A DNA stretch of 64,000 bases from Streptomyces sp. NBC_01707 (lineage in GTDB: Bacteria > Actinomycetota > Actinomycetes > Streptomycetales > Streptomycetaceae): NCBI RefSeq assembly GCF_041438805.1, contig NZ_CP109190.1, forward strand, positions 2,542,001 to 2,606,000, written 5' to 3'. Both the position numbers and the translations under genes were made by a program. Each line of letters begins with the position of its first letter. The stretch's first letter is position 1. Below the pieces are notes generated by a model that ran no database searches, was not told the DNA's origin, and saw only the letters and a program-made list of their open reading frames with translations. This document shows positions 16,621 through 25,170 of this stretch, in pieces.

Positions 16621-18762
16621 TCAGCGCGGTCCGTGCGGTCGCAGCGTTCGCACCGCCTCGCGCGCCCGGTCGCGGAGTCGTTCGTCGGCCGGGGCGATGC
16701 CTGATTCGAGTCCTGCCGCCGTCACCCGCAGATCCCGCTCGGCGAGTGCGGTCAGCCGGCTCAGGTGCTCGTCGGTGAGTGCGGTGGGGCCGAGGGCGAC
16801 CAGGGCCTCGATGGCGGTGACCGGTTCGGCGTCCGCCTCCGCGGAGTCCAGGAGCAGGCCGGCCAGCCTGGGGGCGTCGAGGGATCCCGGTGCGATCGCA
16901 TGCAGGGCGAGTACCGCGGCAGGGGTCTGTTGCCGGTCCGCCAGCAGACCCTCCAGCGCAGGGACCAGCGGGCGGGCGGCCTCTCCGATGAGGGCCGCCG
17001 CTCGCGCGGCATGGATGAACGTCCAGCGCATCCAGGCCGGTTCGACCGCCGCGAGCACTCCGGCGAGCACGGGCACCGCCTCCGCCGCGTCACCGGTGAT
17101 CCGCCACAGGGCGGTGGCGATCTCGACGTCGCCGTCCAGCTGCGGGATGGTGCGGTTCACCCCGGGAGCGGTGAGGGCGGACCGCAGGGCGGGCACCAGA
17201 TCGACCGCCTCGGGGCCCAGCTCACCGGCGATGCCCGCGGCCTCCCGTACGTCGAAACCACCCGCGGCGAGCTGCGCGGCCGTCGCCGACAGAAGCGGTG
17301 CGGTGTCGCCGGTCAGATCGTGTACCGCCCTGGCTGCCGCGAGCCTGCCCGCCTTCGGTCCGGAGCGGGCCGCGGCGGTCAGCAGTTCGGCCGTCTTCGC
17401 GCGGTGTTCCGGCGGGCACACCGCCGCCAGCGCCTTGGGTACGACTTTCGGGAATCTCGGCAGCACGGACCGGAGCTCGGGCAGGGCCGAGGACGCCCGG
17501 CTCCCCCAGGCACCGAGCAGGGCCGTGAGCCAGATCGGCTCGTTCCCTTCGAGATCGCCGGCTCCGAGTCGGACACGGATCGCGTCCAGCAGTTCGGGGT
17601 CGTACGGGAACGAAGGGGCGACCGCCGCTCGGGGCGGGAAGCCGCACGCGGCACCGAGTGCGCGTGGGCGCTGCCCCAGGTCGCGGGCGAGGATCGGCGC
17701 GGCCTGCGTGGGTGCCACCGCGACGAGGGCTTCGAGAGCCCGGTCCGCCGGATCGCCCTCCCCTGCGGCGAGTCGCGCCAGCACGGGGGCGGCGGCCGCT
17801 CCATGGGCGCCCAGCTTCGTGAGGAGCGGGTACGCCGCGGGCACGGCGGCCGGGTCGGCGATCAGTGCGCGCACCGGTGCGGCCAGCCGTTCGGGAGCGC
17901 TGCGCGAGAGCCGGCAGGCGGTCTCGGCCGCCCACAGCGCCTCCGCACGGGCGTCGGGCCCGGGGCTGCGCAGTGCGGCGTCGAGCAGGGCGTACGCCGC
18001 TTCGCGGTCCTCAGGGGTGTCCCGGAGCAACAGCGATTCGACCACGTACTGCAGAGGTTCGTTGCGCTCGTGGTCGAGACGCCGGGCGACAAGCCCGTCC
18101 GCCGGGAGGAGGGTCAGCATCGCCTCGTGGTGAGCGGGGGTCCAAGGCCGGCCGGCGTCGACCCCGGCCAGCAGGGCCGCGATCCTCACCTCACCCGGCT
18201 CTCCGGCCCTCATGCCCTCGGTGGCCTCGGCGGCGCTCCCTGCCGGGTCCAGATGAGCGATGGCACCGAGGAGCTCGGCCCGGACGACGGGATCCGTCTC
18301 CTGCGCCCAGCGACTCCGGAGCGCCGGCAGCACCTGGCCGGACGCCCCCGTCATGGCCGCGGTCCACGCGGCGGCCTGCCGCAACCCGGGCTTCTCGTCG
18401 GCAACCCAGCCCAGGACCAACGGCAGTTGGCCGACGACGGCCGCCCGGCAGGCGGCCTCGTCCGTCTCCCCCCGGTCCTCGCCGCCCTCCGCGATCCCAC
18501 CGAGCATCACCAGCAGGCCCTCGGTGTGGTGCCCGGCCGCCGCGAGCCGTGCCAGATACGGCACCGCGCGGGCCGTGGCCTCGTAGACCGATCCCTGATG
18601 CAGGATGCTGCCGTACAACTCGGAGAGCGCCTCGGACGCCTCGTCCTCGTCCCCGGCGAGCGCCCGCAGGCAGCCGGGCACATCGGCGGCACTTCCGTAC
18701 GCATGCTGCAGCTCTGCCCACGGCTGGGCATCGACCTCGGCGAAGAACACTGCGAGTTCCAT
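16621..18762 (-). CDS. HEAT-repeat protein
   Basis: A 713-residue alpha-solenoid protein built of repeated helical pairs rich in Ala, Leu and Pro (for example AVPYLARLAAAGHHTEGLL, VPALRSALTAP, VPVLAGVLAAV). No transmembrane segment, signal peptide or catalytic domain is visible. The N-terminus MELAVFFAEVDAQPWAELQHAYG is typical of a Streptomyces family of large HEAT proteins of unknown function, probably protein-interaction scaffolds. It is transcribed alone. Its 3' end touches the 19-bp tandem array. Repeat assignment is clear; role unknown. Confidence 0.85.
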   Translation of the reverse strand: MELAVFFAEVDAQPWAELQHAYGSAADVPGCLRALAGDEDEASEALSELYGSILHQGSVYEATARAVPYLARLAAAGHHTEGLLVMLGGIAEGGEDRGETDEAACRAAVVGQLPLVLGWVADEKPGLRQAAAWTAAMTGASGQVLPALRSRWAQETDPVVRAELLGAIAHLDPAGSAAEATEGMRAGEPGEVRIAALLAGVDAGRPWTPAHHEAMLTLLPADGLVARRLDHERNEPLQYVVESLLLRDTPEDREAAYALLDAALRSPGPDARAEALWAAETACRLSRSAPERLAAPVRALIADPAAVPAAYPLLTKLGAHGAAAAPVLARLAAGEGDPADRALEALVAVAPTQAAPILARDLGQRPRALGAACGFPPRAAVAPSFPYDPELLDAIRVRLGAGDLEGNEPIWLTALLGAWGSRASSALPELRSVLPRFPKVVPKALAAVCPPEHRAKTAELLTAAARSGPKAGRLAAARAVHDLTGDTAPLLSATAAQLAAGGFDVREAAGIAGELGPEAVDLVPALRSALTAPGVNRTIPQLDGDVEIATALWRITGDAAEAVPVLAGVLAAVEPAWMRWTFIHAARAAALIGEAARPLVPALEGLLADRQQTPAAVLALHAIAPGSLDAPRLAGLLLDSAEADAEPVTAIEALVALGPTALTDEHLSRLTALAERDLRVTAAGLESGIAPADERLRDRAREAVRTLRPHGPR

Positions 18763-18923
18763 GAAAGGATCTTGGCACCCGCCACTGACAACGCCCCCGG
18801 CCGCGCCACGCCGGCCGTGACGACCGGCCCCTTCCCCCGACGTCGACGGACGGTGGCCGCGTAGGACAAGCCTCTGGCCGTGCCCATGGCGCGCCGCCGC
18901 GGGGATTCCGCGGCCCGCACGGG

Positions 18924-19607
18924 TCAGCTGGTGAAGAACTCGGTGATCTGCTGGGCGACCTGGTCGGCGTGGATCTCGTGGACCCGGTGGCCGCCGCCGA
19001 GCGTGATCAGTCGGCAGTCCGGGATCAGGGAGGCCATGTCGGCCAGCCGCCCCTGCGGCATGGTGCTCTCCGGGCCACCGGCGATCATCAGCGTGGGTGC
19101 GACGATCTCACCGAGGCCGTCCGCCCACTGCGGGTCGGGGTCGGCGACCTGGGCCCGGATGGGTGCGACGACGTTCCAGTCGTAGTCGACCGGACCTTCG
19201 GGCTGAGCGGCAGGCCTCGGCTCACTGGGGAACGGCGGCGGGGTCTCCACCAGCACCAGCCGCTCCACCCGGTCCGCGTGCTCCTGGGCGAGCAGATGGG
19301 CGACGACGCCACCCATGGAGTGGCCCACCAGGCCGACGCGGTCGAGATCGCACTCGTCGAGGAAGCCGAGGACGTCGTCCCGCATCAGCTCGAAGGAGTA
19401 CTCGTCGGGCCAGTCGCTCTCCCCGTGCCCGCGCAGGTCGAGGGCGTACACCCGCCATTCCTCACCGAGCAGGCTCCCGACCGCCTCCCAGCTCGCGGCG
19501 GAACCGCCGAGGCCGTGCAGCAGCACGACGGGCGAGCCGAACGGGTCACCCCAGGTCCGGTACGCCAGCCGCACGTCACCGACATCCACAACAGACTGAT
19601 CTTCCAT
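18924..19607 (-). CDS. Alpha/beta hydrolase
   Basis: A 227-residue alpha/beta-hydrolase. The oxyanion-hole motif is VVLLHGLGGSAASW (about residues 28-41), the nucleophile elbow is GHSMGG (about 94-99) and the C-terminal histidine is in LGGGHRVHEI. The cap region is short. It may be an esterase, lactonase or C-C hydrolase; the specificity cannot be read. The ATG at 19607 gives the family N-terminus MEDQSVVDVGDVRLAYRTWG; the much longer open frame upstream is chitosanase DNA read backwards. It is divergent from the chitosanase gene with only 60 bases between, so the promoters must overlap. Confidence 0.9.
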   Translation of the reverse strand: MEDQSVVDVGDVRLAYRTWGDPFGSPVVLLHGLGGSAASWEAVGSLLGEEWRVYALDLRGHGESDWPDEYSFELMRDDVLGFLDECDLDRVGLVGHSMGGVVAHLLAQEHADRVERLVLVETPPPFPSEPRPAAQPEGPVDYDWNVVAPIRAQVADPDPQWADGLGEIVAPTLMIAGGPESTMPQGRLADMASLIPDCRLITLGGGHRVHEIHADQVAQQITEFFTS

Positions 19608-19667
19608 GCCCCTGACGCTACAGCCGAATGGACCAAGATCCTTCTCCACGCCTGGCAGGCTGGCGGG

Positions 19668-20513
19668 GTGAAGCTCGTTCCGCGTTCCCGCCTCGCCCCC
19701 GCCAGGGCCCTCGTCACGGTTCTCCTGACGGCTCTCGTCATGCTGTCCGGATGCTCCGGGTCGGGCACCGGTTCCGGAAAGGGACCCGCGGGGCCCGGGC
19801 TCGACGATCCGGCGAAGAAGGAGATCGCCATGCAACTGGTCGCCAGTGCGGAGAACTCCACCCTCGACTGGAAGGCCCAGTACAAGTACATCCAGGACAT
19901 CGGCGACGGCCGCGGCTACACGGCGGGCATCATCGGATTCTGCTCCGGCACCGGCGACATGCTGAAGGTCGTCGAGCGGTACGCGGCGACCCGCCCCGGC
20001 AACCCGCTGGAACGGTTCCTGCCCGCGCTGCGAGCCGTCAAGGGCAGTGATGCGCACGACGGTCTCGGCCCCCCGTTCACCGAAGCGTGGGCGAAGGCGG
20101 CGGCCGACGCCGCGTTCCGGTCGGCGCAGGACGCGGAACGGGACCACTCGTACTTCGATCCGGCGGTGCGCCGGGCCAAGGACGACGGGCTGGGAGCTCT
20201 CGGACAGTTCATCTACTACGACGCCTACGTGATGCACGGCGCGGCCGACTCGCAGGGCACGGTCGGGTTCCGAACGATGCGCCGCGAGGCTCTCGCCGCG
20301 GCCGAACCGCCGTCGCGGGGCGGTGACGAGACGACGTATCTGAACGCCTTCCTCGACGCCCGTGTCACCGCGATCCGCAAGGAGCCGTCGCACTCGGACA
20401 CCAGCCGCATCGAGACGGCCCAACGGGTCTTCGTACGCGAGGGCAGATTCCGGCTGGAGACGCCACTGCGGTGGAAGGTGTACGGCGACAGCTACCGCAT
20501 CGACCGCGCGTGA
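19668..20513 (+). CDS. GH46 chitosanase, lipoprotein form
   Basis: A 281-residue family 46 glycoside hydrolase that hydrolyses chitosan outside the cell. The signal peptide ends in a lipobox (LTALVMLSGC), so the enzyme should be membrane-anchored. The catalytic acid is Glu in ASAENSTLDW and the base is Asp in DIGDGRGYTAG, matching Glu22 and Asp40 of the Streptomyces N174 enzyme. GTG 19668 was chosen as the start that gives this signal sequence; the ribosome site is weak. It forms a tandem pair with the next gene, and their catalytic cores are nearly identical. Confidence 0.92.
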   Translation: MKLVPRSRLAPARALVTVLLTALVMLSGCSGSGTGSGKGPAGPGLDDPAKKEIAMQLVASAENSTLDWKAQYKYIQDIGDGRGYTAGIIGFCSGTGDMLKVVERYAATRPGNPLERFLPALRAVKGSDAHDGLGPPFTEAWAKAAADAAFRSAQDAERDHSYFDPAVRRAKDDGLGALGQFIYYDAYVMHGAADSQGTVGFRTMRREALAAAEPPSRGGDETTYLNAFLDARVTAIRKEPSHSDTSRIETAQRVFVREGRFRLETPLRWKVYGDSYRIDRA

Positions 20514-20714
20514 ACCTCTGATCGAGGGGCGCGCGAGGCGCCCGTGCGACGGACGACGTGCGCCATCGGGTTCGGCGTGCCCCGGACCGGGTCGGGTGAC
20601 CCGCAGCCAGAACCCTGAGGCCGCCGCCTCCTCCGCCCCCTCCGTCCCCTCCGCCTCCGGAGTGGAACTGAACTCGCCTGTGTCGAAGGGGTGTACGATC
20701 CCCGTTCGACTCTG

Positions 20715-20732
20715 ATAGGAAAGCTTCCTAAC
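20715..20732 (+). promoter_or_regulatory. Near-palindromic box upstream of the second chitosanase
   Basis: ATAGGAAAGCTTCCTAAC, an imperfect inverted repeat 37 bases before the GTG start. It resembles, from memory, the chitosanase operator bound by the ROK-family repressor CsnR in streptomycetes. No equivalent is visible before the first chitosanase. Confidence 0.6.
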
Positions 20733-20768
20733 AGAACAGCCCAGCGACGAACTCCCTTTGGAGGACTG

Positions 20769-21647
20769 GTGCACGCTCCCCATAAGCGCACCGCACGTCG
20801 AAACACCCGCCCCGTCCGGCTCGCGCTGGTCGCACTCGGGGTGACACTCACGGCGATCCCCGCCACCGCCTACGCCGGTGCCCCCACGCATCCGGCGGTC
20901 CATCAGGAAGCGTCCGCCACCCGGCAGGTGGCCGCCGCGACCGGGCTCGACGATGCGGCGAAGAAGGAGATCGCCATGCAGCTGGTCTCCAGCGCGGAGA
21001 ACTCCACCCTCGACTGGAAGGCCCAGTACAAGTACATCGAGGACATCGACGACGGCCGCGGCTACACCGCGGGCATCATCGGATTCTGCTCCGGCACCGG
21101 CGACATGCTCGACCTCGTCGAGCTCTACACCCAGCGCAAGCCGGGCAACGTCCTCGCGAAGTATCTGCCCGCGCTGCGCGAGGTGGACGGCACCGACTCG
21201 CACGACGGCCTCGACCCGAACTTCACCAGGGACTGGGTGACCGCCGCGTCGGACCCGGCGTTCAAGCAGGCGCAGAACGACGAGCGGGACCGGGTGTACT
21301 TCAATCCGGCGGTCAGCCGGGCCAAGGCCGACGGCGTCGGTACGCTCGGCCAGTTCGCGTACTACGACGCCATCGTCATGCACGGCGACGGCGACGACAG
21401 CACCAGCTTCGGTGCCATTCGTGAGCGCGCTCTCGCCAGGGCGAAGCCGCCTGCCCAGGGCGGCAACGAGGTCGCCTACCTGCACGCCTTCCTGGACGCG
21501 CGGGTCTGGGCGATGGAGCAGGAGGAGGCCCACTCGGACACCAGCCGGGTGGACACAGCCCAGCGGGTCTTCCTGAACAAGGGCAATCTGAACCTGGATC
21601 CGCCGCTCGACTGGAAGGTCTACGGCGACAGCTTCCACATCGGCTGA
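20769..21647 (+). CDS. csn: GH46 chitosanase, secreted form
   Basis: A 292-residue family 46 chitosanase. The N-terminus is a signal peptide with basic n-region (HKRTARRNTRPVR), hydrophobic core LALVALGVTLTAI and cleavage site near TAYAGAP, so the enzyme is released. The catalytic Glu is in SSAENSTLDW and Asp in DIDDGRGYTAG. TTGGAGGACTG directly precedes the GTG at 20769, which defines the start; earlier in-frame codons are leader. It is the paralogue of the lipoprotein chitosanase 255 bases upstream. A CsnR-like box precedes it and a strong hairpin follows it. Confidence 0.94.
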   Translation: MHAPHKRTARRNTRPVRLALVALGVTLTAIPATAYAGAPTHPAVHQEASATRQVAAATGLDDAAKKEIAMQLVSSAENSTLDWKAQYKYIEDIDDGRGYTAGIIGFCSGTGDMLDLVELYTQRKPGNVLAKYLPALREVDGTDSHDGLDPNFTRDWVTAASDPAFKQAQNDERDRVYFNPAVSRAKADGVGTLGQFAYYDAIVMHGDGDDSTSFGAIRERALARAKPPAQGGNEVAYLHAFLDARVWAMEQEEAHSDTSRVDTAQRVFLNKGNLNLDPPLDWKVYGDSFHIG

Positions 21648-21666
21648 GCCCTGCCGCGAAGCACCG

Positions 21667-21698
21667 GTGGCGCGTACGGCACTCGCCGTACGCGCCAC
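21667..21698. terminator. Bidirectional hairpin between chitosanase and permease
   Basis: A perfect 14-bp stem, GTGGCGCGTACGGC / GCCGTACGCGCCAC, with loop ACTC, midway between two convergent stops. Confidence 0.85.
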
Positions 21699-21717
21699 TG
21701 CGCCGTACCGGATGCGC

Positions 21718-23160
21718 TCAGTGCGCGGCCACGGGAGCCGCTGCCTCGGCCGAGGAAGGTTCCTCCGCCACCGGTTCCGGCTTCCTGCCCAGGTGGTTGA
21801 AGGCCAGATTGAGGACGATCGCCACGACGCACCCGGTGGAGATCCCCGAGTCCAGCACGACGAGGAGATCTTTGGGGAACGCGTGGTAGAACTCCGGCGC
21901 GGCGATCGGGATGAGGCCGATTCCGAGGGCGGCCGCGACGATCAGCGCGTTCTCGCCCTTCTCCAGGGCGGCGCCGGCCAGCGTCTGGATGCCGCTCGCG
22001 GCGACCGAGCCGAAGAGCACGATGCCCGCACCGCCGAGCACCGGCAGTGGCACGAGCGCGATGACGGACGCGCCGACCGGGACCAGGCCGAGCACGACGA
22101 GGATGCCCCCGCCCGCAGCGACGACGAACCGGCTGCGCACCTTGGTCATCGCCACGAGGCCGATGTTCTGCGCGAAGGCGCTGCACATGAATCCGTTGAA
22201 GAGCGGGCTGACCGCGCTGCCCAGGGTGTCGGCGCGCAGGCCGCCCTCGATGGTCCGCTCGTCCGCCGGACGGCCGACGATCTTTCCGAGTGCCAGCATG
22301 TCCGCGGTGGACTCGGTCATGCAGACCAGCATCACGACGCACATGGAGACGATGGCGGCGATCTCGAACTGCGGCGCCCCGAAGTGGAACGGGGTCGGGA
22401 AGCCGATCAGGTCGGCGTCCTTGATCGCGCCGAAGTCGGTGATGCCGACCGGGATCGCGATCAGGGTTCCGGCGACCAGCCCGAGCAGGATCGCGATCTG
22501 CTGGAGGAAGCCGCGCAGCAGTTTGCGCAGCGCGAGGACGATCACCAGGGTGAGGGCCGCCATGGAGATGTTCGTCGTCGACCCGTACCCGTCGGCCGTG
22601 GCGTTACCGCCCTGGGACCAGTTGAAGGCGACCGGCAGCAAGGAGACGCCGATCAGGGTGATGACGGTGCCGGTGACGACGGGCGGGAAGAAGCGGACCA
22701 GTTTGCAGAAGTAGGGGGCGAGGACGAAGCCGAGCAGGCCGGCCACGATGATCGCGCCGAAGATGACGGCGATGCCGTCGTGTCCGCGGTCCTTGCCGAT
22801 CGCGATCATCGGTGTCACACCGGCGAACGAGACGCCGTTGACGAACGGCAGCCGGGCGCCGATGCGCCAGAAACCGAGGGTCTGGAGCAGCGTGGCGATG
22901 CCGGCGGTGAAGAGGCTCGCCCCCATCAGGAAGGCGGTCTCCTTGGGGGTGAGGCCCACGGCCGGTCCCACGATCATGGGCGGTGCCACCACACCCGCGT
23001 ACATCGCGGCCACGTGCTGCAGTCCGCTGGTGAACATCTTCAGTGGGGGGAGGGTCTCGTCGACCGGATGCCCGCCGTCGGCGACCTGCGGGTCGTCCCG
23101 TATCGGCTCCTGGTCGGGTACTGCGACTGCGTCGTTGCGAAACCTGGGCTGTGCTGCCAC
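21718..23160 (-). CDS. NCS2 nucleobase/urate:cation symporter
   Basis: A 480-residue membrane permease of the nucleobase:cation symporter-2 family, with about 14 hydrophobic helices. Diagnostic segments are the QHVAAMYAGVVAPPMIVG start of helix 1, the TESTADMLALGKIVGR loop (about residue 280) and FAQNIGLVAMTKVRSR (about 325), which match xanthine/urate carriers rather than uracil carriers. GTG 23160 follows CCGGAGGAACC. It most likely imports urate or xanthine for the adjoining uricase pathway. A large hairpin separates it from the deaminase gene upstream, so it may have its own promoter or a reduced share of read-through. Confidence 0.9.
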   Translation of the reverse strand: MAAQPRFRNDAVAVPDQEPIRDDPQVADGGHPVDETLPPLKMFTSGLQHVAAMYAGVVAPPMIVGPAVGLTPKETAFLMGASLFTAGIATLLQTLGFWRIGARLPFVNGVSFAGVTPMIAIGKDRGHDGIAVIFGAIIVAGLLGFVLAPYFCKLVRFFPPVVTGTVITLIGVSLLPVAFNWSQGGNATADGYGSTTNISMAALTLVIVLALRKLLRGFLQQIAILLGLVAGTLIAIPVGITDFGAIKDADLIGFPTPFHFGAPQFEIAAIVSMCVVMLVCMTESTADMLALGKIVGRPADERTIEGGLRADTLGSAVSPLFNGFMCSAFAQNIGLVAMTKVRSRFVVAAGGGILVVLGLVPVGASVIALVPLPVLGGAGIVLFGSVAASGIQTLAGAALEKGENALIVAAALGIGLIPIAAPEFYHAFPKDLLVVLDSGISTGCVVAIVLNLAFNHLGRKPEPVAEEPSSAEAAAPVAAH

Positions 23161-23266
23161 GGCGGTTCCTCCGGTCGGTTACACGTCAAAGCGACGCGGG
23201 TGTCTGGGAGGTGGTGCGTTGGTGCAGGTGGGGCAGGTCGTGCAGCTGATGCGGCAGCTTCGGTCA

Positions 23267-23312
23267 CCGGTCCGGCGGGCGCGTACGTCTGCGTACGTGC
23301 CCGCCGGACCGG
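23267..23312 (-). terminator. Long hairpin between deaminase and permease genes
   Basis: A 21-bp stem with one mismatch (23267-23287 against 23292-23312), loop TCTG. It lies 86 bases after the deaminase stop and 107 bases before the permease start. Confidence 0.8.
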
Positions 23313-23397
23313 CTGCCGTGGACCCCGCTCGGGCCCACGGCGGCCGGCCAAGGGCCGTCCCCCTTCGGCCGGCCGTTCTCGGGGGCGCCCCGGAGCG

Positions 23398-24786
23398 TCA
23401 GGCTCCGGCGGCGATCTGCGCGAGGCGGCGGGCCTCGTCGCGGGTGGTACGCGCGATGGCGTCCTCGTCCACGGTGGTCAGGTGGTTGCTCTCGACGACC
23501 GTCTTCCCGTCGACGAGGGAGAGGGTGACGGGGGCCGCCGCGCCGAACACGAGCGCGGTGACCGGGTCGGCGATGGAGGAGTGGGCGAGCGTGTCCAGCT
23601 TCCAGAGCACCAGGTCGGCGAGCTTGCCCACCTCCAGGGAGCCGATCTGGTCGGCGCGGCCGAGCACCTGGGCTCCGCCGTATGTGCCCAGGCGCAGGGC
23701 CTGACGGGCATTCAGGGCGCGTTCGCGGTGGGCTCCGAGGCGGTTGATGAGGAGGGCGTTGCGGAGTTCGGTGTGGAGCTCACCGGACTCGTTGGAGGCG
23801 GTGCCGTCGACCCCGAGCCCCACCGGGACACCCGCGGCAAGCATGTCGGGGACCCGGGCGATGCCTGCGGCGAGGCGGGCGTTGGAGGACGGGCAGTGCG
23901 CGACGCCCGTTCCGGTGCGGGCGAACGCGGCGATGTCGGAGTCGTTCATATGGACGCAGTGCGCCATCCACACGTCGTTGCCGAGCCAGCCCGTCGACTC
24001 GAAGTAGTCGGTCGGGCCCATCCCGAACAGCTCGTGGCAGAACTTCTCCTCCTCGACGGTCTCCGAGCCGTGGGTGTGCATCCGGACGCCGCGGCGGCGG
24101 GCCAGCTCGGCTCCCTGACGGAGCAGTTCGGTGGAGATGGAGAAGGGCGAGCAGGGCGCGACGGCGATCTGGGTCATGGAGTCGAACGATCCGTCGTGGT
24201 GCGCGTCGATGGTCGCCTCGGTGGCGGCGAGCGCGCCGTCGAGCGTCTCGACGGCGAAGTCCGGCGGCAGTCCGCCGTCCTTCCGGCTGCGGTCCATGGA
24301 GCCCCTGGCGAGGGTGAACCGTACGCCCACGTCGCGGGCTGCCCCGATGATGGCGCCGGACAGGTCGCCGGAGCCCTGCGGGTAGACGTAATGGTGGTCC
24401 ATGGCGGTGGTGACGCCGCCGCGGGCCATCATCGCGAGCGATCCCTGCGCGGCCGCGCGAACCATCGGCTCGTCGATGCGTGCCCATGTCGGATAGAGCG
24501 CGACCAGCCAGTCGAATAGGTTGTGGTCCGTCGCCAGGCCCCTGGTGATCCACTGGTAGAAGTGGTGGTGGGTGTTGATGAGGCCGGGAGTGACGAGGTG
24601 CCCGGCGCCGTCGATGCGTCGTACGACACTCTCCAGGCCTTCGGGGGCCCGGCCGGCGCCGACGTGCTCGATGCGGTTGCCCGCGACGACCACATGGCCC
24701 GAGGCGTACTCCGTGTCGTCGGCGTCGACGGTCGCGATCGAACAGTTCTCGATGACGATGCGTTCCACACGATCAGGGGCTGCCAT
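23398..24786 (-). CDS. 8-oxoguanine deaminase (amidohydrolase)
   Basis: A 462-residue amidohydrolase of the AtzA/8-oxoguanine-deaminase group, converting 8-oxoguanine to urate. The metal motif is NTHHHFYQWITRG (about residue 70), with HTHGSE (about 238) and HCVHM supplying further ligands and VGLGVDGTASNES (about 330) the catalytic aspartate. The order and the NTHHHFYQW signature match characterised 8-oxoguanine deaminases. The ATG at 24786 has GAAGGAAG upstream. Its product is the substrate of the neighbouring uricase, giving a sensible pathway. It could also accept isocytosine or other aminopurines. Confidence 0.9.
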   Translation of the reverse strand: MAAPDRVERIVIENCSIATVDADDTEYASGHVVVAGNRIEHVGAGRAPEGLESVVRRIDGAGHLVTPGLINTHHHFYQWITRGLATDHNLFDWLVALYPTWARIDEPMVRAAAQGSLAMMARGGVTTAMDHHYVYPQGSGDLSGAIIGAARDVGVRFTLARGSMDRSRKDGGLPPDFAVETLDGALAATEATIDAHHDGSFDSMTQIAVAPCSPFSISTELLRQGAELARRRGVRMHTHGSETVEEEKFCHELFGMGPTDYFESTGWLGNDVWMAHCVHMNDSDIAAFARTGTGVAHCPSSNARLAAGIARVPDMLAAGVPVGLGVDGTASNESGELHTELRNALLINRLGAHRERALNARQALRLGTYGGAQVLGRADQIGSLEVGKLADLVLWKLDTLAHSSIADPVTALVFGAAAPVTLSLVDGKTVVESNHLTTVDEDAIARTTRDEARRLAQIAAGA

Positions 24787-24831
24787 GGCGCTTCCTTCTT
24801 CTCTCTGCGGGGAGGTGGGCACGGCAGGACC

Positions 24832-25104
24832 CTAGGAGGATTTGAGTGCCACAGCCGTGCGGCCGTGGGTGCCGAGATGTCGGAAGAACATGTTGAGCGG
24901 GACGGCGACGATCGCTCCCGCCCCGGTCCCGGGGCGCCGCACGGTCGGCACCCGGGACGGGGATCCGGCGCGGAGGCCGGGCCCTGCGGGCGTCGGAAGG
25001 ACGGTGGCGGGTCCGGCGATCAGCAGGCCGGACGGATGCGCGGTGCTCTCCGGAGATGCGGTGCACGGGCCTTGTGCGGCCGGCCCCGTTGCGTGCTGTG
25101 CCAT
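24832..25104 (-). CDS. Small hypothetical protein between uricase and deaminase
   Basis: A 90-residue open frame starting MAQHATGPAAQGP and ending VALKSS. Third-position G/C is high, and CCGGAGGGAA lies about nine bases before the ATG. The N-terminal two thirds are Ala/Pro/Gly-rich and look disordered; the end (VPLNMFFRHLGTHGR) is more ordered. It is placed in the uric acid gene line on the same strand, after a hairpin. I recognise no family. It could be a spurious frame. Confidence 0.4.
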   Translation of the reverse strand: MAQHATGPAAQGPCTASPESTAHPSGLLIAGPATVLPTPAGPGLRAGSPSRVPTVRRPGTGAGAIVAVPLNMFFRHLGTHGRTAVALKSS

Positions 25105-25126
25105 GGGGGGGTTCCCTCCGGTCCGG

Positions 25127-25158
25127 CCGGTCCCCGCCCGTCGGTGGGCGGGAACCGG
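25127..25158 (-). terminator. Hairpin after uricase
   Basis: Stem CCGGTCCCCGCCC / GGGCGGGAACCGG with one mismatch and a six-base loop, 13 bases beyond the uricase stop on the minus strand. Confidence 0.65.
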
Positions 25159-25170
25159 TTCGGTGCCGCG

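Noticed and set aside
18924..21698. A 924-codon minus-strand frame running from the hydrolase through both chitosanases
   Set aside because: Only its last 227 codons are a real hydrolase. The upstream part is the complement of the chitosanase genes.
21667..24519. A 950-codon plus-strand frame over the permease and deaminase
   Set aside because: Antisense to two well-supported genes and has no recognisable domain (Arg/Gly/Asp-rich).
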